A stretch of 11,038 nt of DNA from positions 1 through 11,038 of the forward strand of contig MGUT01000024.1 of the NCBI GenBank assembly GCA_001800095.1, given 5' to 3'. Below, in pieces: positions 1-6,400 of the stretch (its first letter is position 1; every line of letters begins with the position of its first letter). Below the pieces are notes generated by a model. That model had not been told where the DNA came from. It did not search any database and saw only the letters and a list, made by a program, of their open reading frames with translations. The position numbers and the translations under genes were made by a program. The DNA is from Elusimicrobia bacterium RIFCSPLOWO2_01_FULL_64_13. Lineage in GTDB: Bacteria; Elusimicrobiota; Elusimicrobia; 2-02-FULL-39-32.

Positions 1-43
1 GGGAGGCGAGCATGATCTTTTCCTTGCGGGTCAATGCGTCCAT
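1..43 (-). CDS. Possible start of a leftward gene (partial, cut by left edge)
   Basis: Read on the minus strand, an ATG at 43-41 opens a frame that runs without a stop to the window edge, giving MDALTRKEKIMLAS. The charged, codon-like composition fits the start of a real protein, and the gap between it and the next gene would then hold divergent promoters. Only 14 codons are visible and there is no clear Shine-Dalgarno sequence before the ATG, so no family can be named. The plus strand is also open here (3-149), but its product looks unlike a protein. This is a weak call. Confidence 0.25.
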   Translation of the reverse strand, partial: MDALTRKEKIMLAS

Positions 44-133
44 GTCTGCCGCGTATCACATTATCAATCTCTTCCTGTTTTTGATCCGTCCAAATATATC
101 AACCAACGCAGAAATGAGGAGGAACGAACAAAC

Positions 134-147
134 AGGGGACGTCCCCT
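134..147. repeat. 14-bp perfect palindrome, minimal relative of the transposon-end hairpin
   Basis: AGGGGACGTCCCCT is a perfect palindrome. Its outer context, CAAAC on the left and AATAC on the right, is the same as around the 61-bp hairpin at 879-939. It equals that hairpin with everything between its two ACGT tetramers removed plus one ACGT. It probably derives from the same repeat family, either as a collapsed copy or as an unoccupied site. It lies 52 bp before the chosen start of the alternative-oxidase gene. Confidence 0.7.
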
Positions 148-188
148 AATACCTAATACTGTTTTATGACGACCCATTTTGATATCAT

Positions 189-193
189 GGAGG
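189..193 (+). promoter_or_regulatory. Ribosome binding site that sets the start of the alternative-oxidase gene
   Basis: GGAGG at 189-193 is followed after five bases (CAATC) by ATG at 199. The two upstream in-frame ATGs, at 166 and 187, have no Shine-Dalgarno sequence at a usable distance; the one at 187 overlaps this site. The start at 199 is therefore preferred. Confidence 0.7.
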
Positions 194-198
194 CAATC

Positions 199-852
199 AT
201 GACCCCCGGAAACATAGACCTGAAGGCCGAGCAGGAAAAGACGCTCCGGACCCCCAGACATCGCTACAGTTTTCTGGCCAGGGTTTTGTTCCTGACCATG
301 GACGTCTTCTATGGAAGGCGGAAATCGCTTTCCAAGTTCAAGGTGCTGGAAGTGATCGCCCGGGTCCCCTACCAATCCTGGGAGCACGTGGCCTATATCG
401 CCATGACCCACACCTACAGCAAGCCGGGTTTCGCCAGGAGGGTCTTTGAGTTCGTGCGGGAATCCCGGCAGCAGCAGGACAACGAGCAATGGCACCTCCT
501 GATCCTGGAGGAGATGGTCCAAAAGAAGGGGATTCGGGAGACGTTCTTCCTTTACCGCATCGTGCCGCAGATCATCGCCTTCTTCTACTACCACGTCAGC
601 TGGCTCCTCTACGCCATCAAGCCCGCCTACAGTTATTCCCTAAACGCCGACTTCGAGGACCACGCCGAGCACGAGTACATGGAATACGTGCGGGACCATC
701 CCGGACTGGAGGAGGAGCCCTTCGAGAGCGACTTCAAGCAGGACTACGGCGATTACGGGACCGTCGCCGACCTCTTCCGGAGGATCGCCCTGGACGAGCG
801 CCTCCACAAGGAAGAAAGTCTCTCCCGCATCCAAAGCGCCAGGTTCTCATGA
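199..852 (+). CDS. Alternative oxidase (AOX/PTOX-type) diiron quinol oxidase
   Basis: Predicted membrane-bound (monotopic) quinol oxidase that reduces oxygen to water without pumping protons. All four AOX iron-ligand motifs are visible in order. In numbering from the upstream ATG at 166 they are: E73 in SWEHVAYI (the LET motif), E107 and H110 in NEQWH (the NERMH motif), E164 in FEDHAEHEY (the LEEEA motif), and E211 and H214 in DERLH (the RADEAHH motif). Together these give the family's four Glu and two His. A hydrophobic stretch at 127-157, between the second and third motifs, matches the membrane-docking region. From ATG 199 the protein is 217 aa, short but complete for bacterial members. 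The gene stands alone, with no cytochrome or quinone genes nearby, and is bracketed by palindromic repeats at 134-147 and 879-939. That bracketing suggests an acquired gene. The assignment rests on motif order and spacing, not on a search. Confidence 0.85.
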   Translation: MTPGNIDLKAEQEKTLRTPRHRYSFLARVLFLTMDVFYGRRKSLSKFKVLEVIARVPYQSWEHVAYIAMTHTYSKPGFARRVFEFVRESRQQQDNEQWHLLILEEMVQKKGIRETFFLYRIVPQIIAFFYYHVSWLLYAIKPAYSYSLNADFEDHAEHEYMEYVRDHPGLEEEPFESDFKQDYGDYGTVADLFRRIALDERLHKEESLSRIQSARFS

Positions 853-853
853 C

Positions 854-864
854 AAGGAGGAGGT
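854..864 (+). promoter_or_regulatory. Orphan Shine-Dalgarno-like sequence
   Basis: AAGGAGGAGGT begins just after the alternative-oxidase stop codon. It is a near-ideal ribosome binding site, but no start codon lies within 15 bases of it. The 61-bp hairpin begins 14 bases later, and the next gene (GTG at 964) has no good site of its own. It may be a binding site cut off from its gene by the repeat, or chance purine-rich sequence. Confidence 0.4.
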
Positions 865-878
865 AAAAAAGGGCAAAC

Positions 879-939
879 AGGGGACGTTGCTAAGTTTCTA
901 AGTTATGGAGGATATCTTAGATACTTAGCAACGTCCCCT
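879..939. repeat. 61-bp hairpin built from two transposon ends (REP/MITE-like)
   Basis: Two 28-nt arms, 879-906 and 912-939, are inverted copies with two mismatches and are separated by the five-base loop GGAGG. Each arm starts AGGGGACGTTGCTAAGT when read inward. The right arm is identical to the ends of the transposon at 2032-3277; the left arm differs at two positions. The element therefore looks like the transposon with its gene-bearing interior removed, a likely non-autonomous copy that the transposase could act on in trans. As RNA it would form a long stable stem and could stop transcription or protect the 3' end of the upstream message. There is no run of T after it as in a classical terminator. 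Confidence 0.85.
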
Positions 940-963
940 AATACACTTGCACGAGAGATCGCC

Positions 964-1304
964 GTGGCGGTAGTTCGTGATACGCAGGTTTGGATTGCAT
1001 TCATTGGGCTTGTCGGAGTCATAGCGGGGGCCGTGATCGCCGTCGTGGGTAGCGTCCTGCTTCATTGGCTTCAAGATCGAAAAACAAATCAACTCGATCA
1101 GGCCAGGATGGAGTTACTGAAACAGCTTCTCGTAGCTCAGGATTGGCGGAAGCTCTCAACGCTCGCCAGAGTCGTTGGTGCCGACGCAGACACGACGAAG
1201 CGTCTACTGATAAATCTCGGAGCAAGGGTTCCGAGAAACCGCGAGATGATGGAGAAGAAATCTGGGGTCTGATATCGAAACACCCCTTAAGGATGATCGA
1301 ATAA
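964..1304 (+). pseudogene. Small one-helix membrane protein, interrupted by a -1 frameshift
   Basis: The frame from GTG 964 reads to a stop at 1270-1272 (102 aa). Residues about 9-32 form one membrane helix, and about 60-88 contain a conserved-looking segment, LSTLARVVGADADTTKRLL, followed by GAR. After GAR (1222-1227) the frame degenerates into VPRNREMMEKK. The -1 frame from the same point (GGT at 1227) instead reads GSEKPRDDGEEIWGLISKHP and on to a stop at 1302-1304. I recall small bacterial proteins whose tails read roughly GARGSE, then a short gap, then LWGLISRHPL, so the two halves make one protein of about 113 aa broken by loss of one G from a G-run. It could be a true pseudogene or a sequencing error. 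Restored, it would end 3 bp before the next gene. Function unknown; the post-helix part looks like a small helix-turn-helix-type fold. Confidence 0.65.
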
Positions 1305-1307
1305 TCC

Positions 1308-1943
1308 ATGGCAATAATAATTCTTGGAATCATAAGCGTGATAGTCCTGGGAGGACTTTTCTTATTTATCGGACGAAGTTCCAAATCAGCAGGCGGCGGG
1401 GCAGTGCCAAATGCTGATGAAGTTTCGTCAAGGGCATCCTATGCCTTCGAGTGTGCCAAGCAACTCGGCGATGGAAGCATCAATTCAATAAAGGAAATTT
1501 TATTTACACCCGCTCTGTCGCCGGTCAGTCGGTCATGGAAGGAATCCAGGCGACAGGATAAAATTGACAGAAAAGTTGCGTACGAGATTACGGCCTTCTC
1601 CGTCAACATAGTCCTCAGAGCGTGGCATGCCCGGCTGGGTGCTGAAGAGACCATGCCAACGCTTCGGCGTCTGGAACTTGAACTTCTTGCTCGCTTCAAA
1701 GCCGAGCCCCAGTTGGCGTCGTTGCTGCCACAGCTGGGCTTCTACGCAGAAGCTAAAGATCAATTTATGATGATGATGCGGTTCAGTGGGAGTATCCAAA
1801 GAACATTTACGAAGGAAGCGGATGGCGTCGCAAGCGCTGCCTTGGCAGAACCCCTCACGATGATTTATAGCAAGGCTCAAAACTGCGCTGACGAAGCCCT
1901 GGACTTACCTATAGCTGACATTCGACGGCGACTTCATCCATAA
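1308..1943 (+). CDS. Protein of unknown function with N-terminal membrane helix
   Basis: A 211-aa protein that I do not recognise. Residues 2-22 (AIIILGIISVIVLGGLFLFI) form one strongly hydrophobic helix, followed by a small Gly/Ser/Ala-rich linker (23-33). The remaining 170 or so residues are soluble, mostly helical-looking, and carry no motif I can name; a run of four Met occurs near 154-157. The start is fixed by the membrane helix beginning at codon 2 and by an in-frame stop 3 bp upstream. Shine-Dalgarno support is poor: AAGGA at 1289-1293 is 14 bases away. It follows the frameshifted small membrane protein directly, so the two probably formed a coupled pair, with translation perhaps passing from one to the other. 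GC is lower than in the genes after 3498, consistent with acquired DNA. Confidence 0.7.
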   Translation: MAIIILGIISVIVLGGLFLFIGRSSKSAGGGAVPNADEVSSRASYAFECAKQLGDGSINSIKEILFTPALSPVSRSWKESRRQDKIDRKVAYEITAFSVNIVLRAWHARLGAEETMPTLRRLELELLARFKAEPQLASLLPQLGFYAEAKDQFMMMMRFSGSIQRTFTKEADGVASAALAEPLTMIYSKAQNCADEALDLPIADIRRRLHP

Positions 1944-2031
1944 CTTTTATCCTTCATCCCCAAAATTGACAAAATGAGCTTGTTGAAAAACCAGCCCGAA
2001 TGAAGAAATAAAATTTACCTATTTCCGAAGG

Positions 2032-2063
2032 AATAGGGGACGTTGCTAAGTATCTAAGATATT
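2032..2063 (+). repeat. Left terminal inverted repeat of the transposon
   Basis: A 32-bp sequence beginning AATAGGGGACGTTGCTAAGT. It is the perfect inverse of 3246-3277. The 28 bases at 2035-2062 also match the right arm of the hairpin at 879-939 exactly. Confidence 0.9.
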
Positions 2064-2067
2064 TAAT

Positions 2068-2100
2068 GCCGTGAGGAACGGCGGGAGTTCAAGCCCGTAG
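2068..2100 (+). other. Two small subterminal hairpins next to a GTAG tetranucleotide
   Basis: GCCGT (2068-2072) pairs with ACGGC (2078-2082) around a five-base loop. CGGG (2082-2085) can pair with CCCG (2094-2097), and GTAG follows at 2097-2100. Small hairpins next to a GTAG tetranucleotide are the recognition signature known for REP sequences and their transposases, so this may be a binding or cleavage site of the encoded enzyme. The stems are short and the assignment is inference. Confidence 0.35.
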
Positions 2101-2255
2101 GAGTATAATCGGATTTTAATCTGACGTTTTGTCTTGGTTGTAAGCCCTCCCAAATCCTCTCCTTCCCATGTTGACATAATTGGTCCTTCCCTGCACGGCC
2201 CTCATATCATAAACTGTATTTATCCTGAAGGATGCGCCCCCATCAAGGATAGAGG

Positions 2256-3263
2256 ATGCTACGCGGAATGCCAAGAAAACCAAGATTAGACTGTCCCGGA
2301 CTTCTCCACCACGTGATCGCCCGTGGGATTGAGCGGAGACCCATATTCCTATCAAAAATTGATTACGAGGACTTTTTGAATCGCATGTCTACGGTGATGG
2401 AAAAGAGCACGGCGCAATGCCTTTCCTGGGCATTGATGCCTAACCACGTGCATATGCTAATTCGGTCCGGCCGGGAGGGCGTGGCATTTTTAATGCGCCG
2501 CCTCCTTACCGGCTATGCCGTCTCATTCAACCATCGCCACAGGAGAGCGGGACACCTATTTCAAAACAGGTATAAATCAATCGTCTGTCAGGAAGACAGC
2601 TATCTAATGGAATTAGTGCGATACATTCATTTAAACCCTTTGAGAGCCGGAATTGTCAAGAATATGGAATCCCTGGGAAAATACCCCTGGACAGGCCATG
2701 CGGTGCTGATGGGGAACAAGGACGCGAAATGGCAGGAAGTGAAGGAGGTATTGGAACAACATGGAGGCAGCCGGAAGAGATATGAGGAGTTCGTCCAAGA
2801 CGGAATCAAAAGGGGAAGAAGGCCCGATCTGGTTGGGGGCGGATTAATCCGCAGTTTGGGTGGAATTCGTCATACCCAGACAATCAGGTTTGAAGATCGC
2901 CAGGCGTATGATGAAAGAATACTTGGCGACGGCGATTTCGTGGAGGGTTTGCTGAAAGGAGAAGAAACGGATGGAAAAAGGAGCGTAAAGAAGAGTTGGA
3001 CATTGGAAATGCTGATGGAAATGGTCAGCCGGATCATGGGCGTAAGAAGGGAAGAATTGACGATGAAAACCCGCCGCAGAACCGTTTCCAAAGGAAAGGC
3101 GGCGCTGATTTGCTTAGGCGTGGACGTCCTTGGAAAGTCCGGGAGAGAAATGGAACGGTTGACCCATATGTCCAGCGCGGCGGTCTCACAAGCATTGCAG
3201 AGGGGGCGGGACCTGGTAAAAAATGCTTGCTGGCGCCAGGAGCTTAATATCTTAGATACTTAG
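2256..3263 (+). CDS. REP-associated tyrosine transposase (Y1_Tnp/HUH) with DnaA-like C-terminal domain
   Basis: A 335-aa single-strand DNA nickase/ligase that would cut and rejoin the element's ends. The N-terminus MPRKPRLDCPGLLHHVIARG (from Met5) is typical of the family. The HUH metal motif is H64-V-H66 in MPNHVHML, and the nucleophile is Y123 in RYIHLNPLRAG. Residues about 247-322 resemble the DnaA C-terminal DNA-binding domain: a TRRRTVSKGKAALICLG helix, then a SGREMERLTHMSSAAVSQAL helix-turn-helix. This is probably a second DNA-binding module. ATG 2256 has AAGGA six bases upstream; ATG 2268, where family similarity begins, is an alternative start. The last codons (NILDT) and the TAG stop lie inside the right inverted repeat, so the repeat supplies the end of the protein. 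No frameshift or missing catalytic residue is seen, so it is probably active. Confidence 0.9.
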   Translation: MLRGMPRKPRLDCPGLLHHVIARGIERRPIFLSKIDYEDFLNRMSTVMEKSTAQCLSWALMPNHVHMLIRSGREGVAFLMRRLLTGYAVSFNHRHRRAGHLFQNRYKSIVCQEDSYLMELVRYIHLNPLRAGIVKNMESLGKYPWTGHAVLMGNKDAKWQEVKEVLEQHGGSRKRYEEFVQDGIKRGRRPDLVGGGLIRSLGGIRHTQTIRFEDRQAYDERILGDGDFVEGLLKGEETDGKRSVKKSWTLEMLMEMVSRIMGVRREELTMKTRRRTVSKGKAALICLGVDVLGKSGREMERLTHMSSAAVSQALQRGRDLVKNACWRQELNILDT

Positions 3264-3277
3264 CAACGTCCCCTATT
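3246..3277 (-). repeat. Right terminal inverted repeat of the transposon
   Basis: Perfect 32-bp inverse of 2032-2063. It contains the transposase stop codon (3261-3263). A TTGACA hexamer begins seven bases outside it, at 3284. Confidence 0.9.
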
Positions 3278-3283
3278 TTGCTA

Positions 3284-3312
3284 TTGACAAAGGGGGGAAG
3301 GGTTTGTAAGAT
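3284..3312 (+). promoter_or_regulatory. Sigma70-like promoter upstream of a terminator (P1)
   Basis: TTGACA (3284-3289), a 17-bp spacer, then TAAGAT (3307-3312): a perfect -35 with a four-of-six -10. Transcription would start near 3320 and meet the intrinsic terminator at 3348-3377 after roughly 50-60 nt, so this promoter may make only a short RNA unless readthrough occurs. No coding sequence starts in between. Confidence 0.5.
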
Positions 3313-3347
3313 TGGGTTGTACGTCAAATTGAGCGGAGTTCTCACAG

Positions 3348-3377
3348 AAACCGGCCGAGGGTTTAAGGCCGGTTTTT
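3348..3377 (+). terminator. Intrinsic terminator ahead of the smc promoter
   Basis: AAACCGGCC (3348-3356) pairs with GGCCGGTTT (3367-3375) around the loop GAGGGTTTAA, and the T-run continues to 3377. The nine-pair stem with a U-tract is a standard Rho-independent terminator. It separates the transposon and P1 from the smc operon. Confidence 0.75.
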
Positions 3378-3380
3378 CTA

Positions 3381-3409
3381 TTGACAAGAAATGGCCGTTC
3401 TGATATTGT
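3381..3409 (+). promoter_or_regulatory. Sigma70-like promoter for the smc operon (P2)
   Basis: TTGACA (3381-3386), an exact 17-bp spacer ending in the extended -10 element TGA, then TATTGT (3404-3409). Transcription would start near 3416, giving a leader of about 80 nt before the smc ATG. The bases around the -35 (CTATTGACAA) are the same ten as around P1 at 3281-3290. Confidence 0.65.
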
Positions 3410-3435
3410 ATCAGCGATGCGCCAAAGGACAATAG

Positions 3436-3459
3436 ATGGCAAAAGGAGGCAGTAGATAG
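3436..3459 (+). CDS. Possible leader mini-ORF in the smc 5' untranslated region
   Basis: ATG 3436 opens a seven-codon frame (MAKGGSR) ending at TAG 3457-3459. AAAGGA at 3424-3429 sits six bases before it, a good ribosome binding distance. A second strong Shine-Dalgarno-like stretch (AAGGAGG, 3443-3449) lies inside it without a nearby start. It may be a translated leader peptide, or chance in a purine-rich leader. Confidence 0.25.
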   Translation: MAKGGSR

Positions 3460-3497
3460 CTCGGTATGGAAAGTCGCCGACATAGAGAGGTAACCCT

Positions 3498-6400
3498 ATG
3501 CATCTGAAATCGGTGGAAATGGTCGGTTTCAAATCCTTCGCCGACAAGACGACGGTCGAGCTCAAGCCCGGAGTATCGGCGGTCGTCGGCCCGAACGGCT
3601 GCGGCAAATCCAACATCGTGGACGCCCTGCGCTGGTGCCTGGGGGAGATGTCCGCCAAGTCCCTCCGCTCCAAGCACATGATGGACGTCATATTCTCCGG
3701 CGCCTCCGGCCGGGCCCCCCTGAACCTGGCGGAAGTCACCCTCTGCTTCGACAACGCCCACCGCCTCCTGCCCATCGATTTCAGCGAGGTCCAGGTCACG
3801 CGCCGGCTCTACCGGAGCGGGGAGTCCGAATATTTCCTGAACCGGACCCAATGCCGCCTGAAGGACATCCGCGAGCTCTTTCTGGACACGGGCATCGAGG
3901 AGGGCTATGCCATCCTGGCCCAGGGCGAAGTGGACTTCGTCATGAACGCCAAGCCCGAGGACCGCCGGGAGCTCTTCGAAGAGGCCGCCGGCGTATCCAA
4001 GTACAAGGCCCGCCGCGAGGAGTCGTTGCGCAAGCTCGAACGGGTCGAGACCGACATCAGCCGCCTCAACGACATGATCTCCCTCGTCAAGGAGCAGATG
4101 GAATCCCTCGAATCCGCCGCGAGGAAGGCCCGGCTCTTCCAGAAGCTCAAGGAAGAGCTCAAGTCCCTCGAGATCTCCGACGCGCTCCACCGGATATCCG
4201 GCTTCGACGAGCAGATCCGGACGCTCGAAGCGCGCCTGGCGGAGCTCCGCGCGCAGACGGAGAAGGCCACCGTGGACCTCGACTGCAAGGAAGCCGAGAT
4301 CACCCGGCTCCGCGTCGACCAGGACGAGCGCGAGCAGGCCCTCTACCAGAAGAACCTGGCCATCCTGGAGCTCGACAAAGCCATCAACGCCGCCGACAAC
4401 CTGACCCGGACGGAGGCGGAACGCGAGACGGAACTGCGCGCCCGCGTCGAGAAGGCTGCGCAGAGGTCCGCCCTGACCCGCGAGGAGGAAAAGATCCTCC
4501 GGCAGAAGCGCGACGAGGCCCGCGCGGAGATCGAAAGCTTGGAATCCCGGAAAGCGGAGCTGGAAGCCGCGCGCGACCGGGAGACGGAGGCATGGAAGTC
4601 CCTGTCGGCCGGGCGCCAGGCCCTCGAATCGGAAGAGCGCTCCCTCTCGCAAGCCGTCCTCAAGGCCGCCTCGGAGGCGGCCCAGGCGGTCAACGAAAAG
4701 AACGCCTCGGCCTCCGGCATCATCCACAAGGAGACCGGCATCCGCGTCCAGGCCAAGGAACTGGAAAAGGCGCGCGCCGAATCACAGCGCGTTTCCGCGG
4801 AAACAGGGTCCCTGGAGACCCAGGCGCGGGGAATGGAGCAGGCCCGCGTCCGGGCCGAAGAGGACCTCCTCTCCCTGAAGACCGAGTTGGAAGCCGCCTC
4901 CGCCCGCAGGGAGGAACTGCGCAGGGACGTCCGGGAGACCTCTCTCCTCGCGACGGAAAAGAGCGTCCGGGCGGAGCTCATACGAAAAAATTTCGAGACC
5001 GACCCCTACCGCCGTGGGGCCCAGGCCGTCCTCAACCAGGGGTTCCCCGGACTGCGGGGCGTAGTGGGGCTCCTCCTGAAATATTCCGAGAACATGGCCC
5101 GCTGGGTGGAATCCGCCCTGGGGGACCGGCTCCATTACCTCGTGTTCGACCGCCTGGACCAGGCCAAGGACGCCCTGGACTGGCTGCGCCAGAACCGCAT
5201 CGGCCGGGCGGCTTGCCTGGTGCTGGAGAAACTGCCGGACGTCCAGCCGCGCGATTTGAGTTCCGTGCCCAACGCCAACTCGCTTTTGACCTTCGTGTCC
5301 TGCCCGCCGGAGCTCGAACCCATGCGGCGCTTCCTGCTCGGCTCCAGCTTCATCGCGGGCAACAGCCTCTATTCCACCGGCGTCATCGACGGCGGCAGCG
5401 ACGTCCCTCCGCATGAATCCGATCGGCAGGCCGGGAACGATTTCCGCGCCCTGGAAGAGCTGGACCGGGAGGTCCTCTCTCTCAAGGAGAAGCTGGCCGC
5501 CGGCGAGTCCGCCCTGAAGGCCCTGGAAGAAGGCCTCTCCGCCTCCGCCGCCGGCCTTTCCGAAAAACAGAAGGCGCTCGACCGCATCGCCATACAGGCG
5601 GCCCACCTCGCCGAGGTCCTCTCCCGCAAGGTCGAGGAGGCCCGGATCGCCGGGCGCGAATCCGAACTTCTGGAGAACGAACTGGCGGCGGAAAAAGAGG
5701 CCCTCGAGGGTCTCGTCAGTAAAATGGCCCGGGAAGAGGAGCAAGCCCGCGCCTGCTCCGCCGCCCAGGCAGAAAAAGAGGCGGAAAGAGCCGCCCTGCT
5801 CAAAAAGATATCGGACGCGCGCGACGGGGAACACCAGGCGGAATTGGCCGCCAAGGAACACGAGGTCCGGCTGGAAACTTTCATGGAGCGGCACCAAAAA
5901 AGCGCCGAATCGCTCCAGGGCTGGGAGGACCGGCTCGGGCAATGTCTCGCATCGCTCGAGGACACCGATAAGGAGACCCGGGAATCCGAGGCCAGGATCG
6001 AAGAGAGCGTCAAGCGCCAGAATTCCGAAAGCAGGAAGGTCCGCCGCCTCGAGTCGGAGAAGAAGGCCGCCTCGGCCGAGGTCGAGGAGCTCCTGGCCGG
6101 GAAAGCGAAGTGGGAAGCCGACACCGCCGGGCTCCGGGCCGATATCGACGCCCTGCGCGAAAAGCAGGCGCAGGCCGTCGCCGTGCTCCACCAGGCGGAG
6201 ATCGACCTGCGCGGCCTCCAGAATGAACGGGACCACGTCCGCCGGCGCGTCCAGGAGACCTACCAGGTGGACCTTGCGGACCCCGCCTTGGAGTGGACCG
6301 CCAGGGAAACTCCGGCCGACGACATCGACAAGATCAAGCGCCGGGTGGAGTCCATGTCCAACTCCGTGAACCTGGAGGCGCCGGAACAGCACGAGACCCT

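Larger units (their letters stand above)
2032..3277 (+). mobile_element. REP-associated (Y1/HUH) transposon with 32-bp perfect inverted ends
   Basis: The element consists of a left end (2032-2063), a 192-bp lead-in with two small hairpins, a transposase gene on the plus strand, and a right end (3246-3277) that is the exact inverse of the left. The flanks (GAAGG on the left, TTGCT on the right) show no target-site duplication, as expected for single-strand Y1 transposition. IS200/IS605 elements and REP-associated tyrosine transposases (RAYTs) normally use small subterminal hairpins, not long perfect inverted repeats, so this architecture is unusual. The solo hairpin at 879-939 carries the same ends. 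The element lies between the 1308-1943 gene and the smc promoter region. Confidence 0.8.

Noticed and set aside
3..149. Plus-strand open frame from the window edge to 149
   Set aside because: The translation looks random, runs through the 14-bp palindrome and matches no family; the minus-strand start at 43 is slightly more plausible.
1065..1304. Separate 79-aa gene in the second frame
   Set aside because: Only its last third (from 1227) looks like protein; the first part is a shadow of the 964 frame. It is better explained as the shifted end of that gene.
2104..2109. TATAAT hexamer as a transposase promoter
   Set aside because: A perfect -10, but no -35 hexamer lies at 16-18 bp upstream. 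The TTGACA at 2171 also lacks a -10 at the right distance.
3313..3360. tRNA-like gene between the first promoter and the terminator
   Set aside because: No cloverleaf pairing or T-loop consensus can be drawn.
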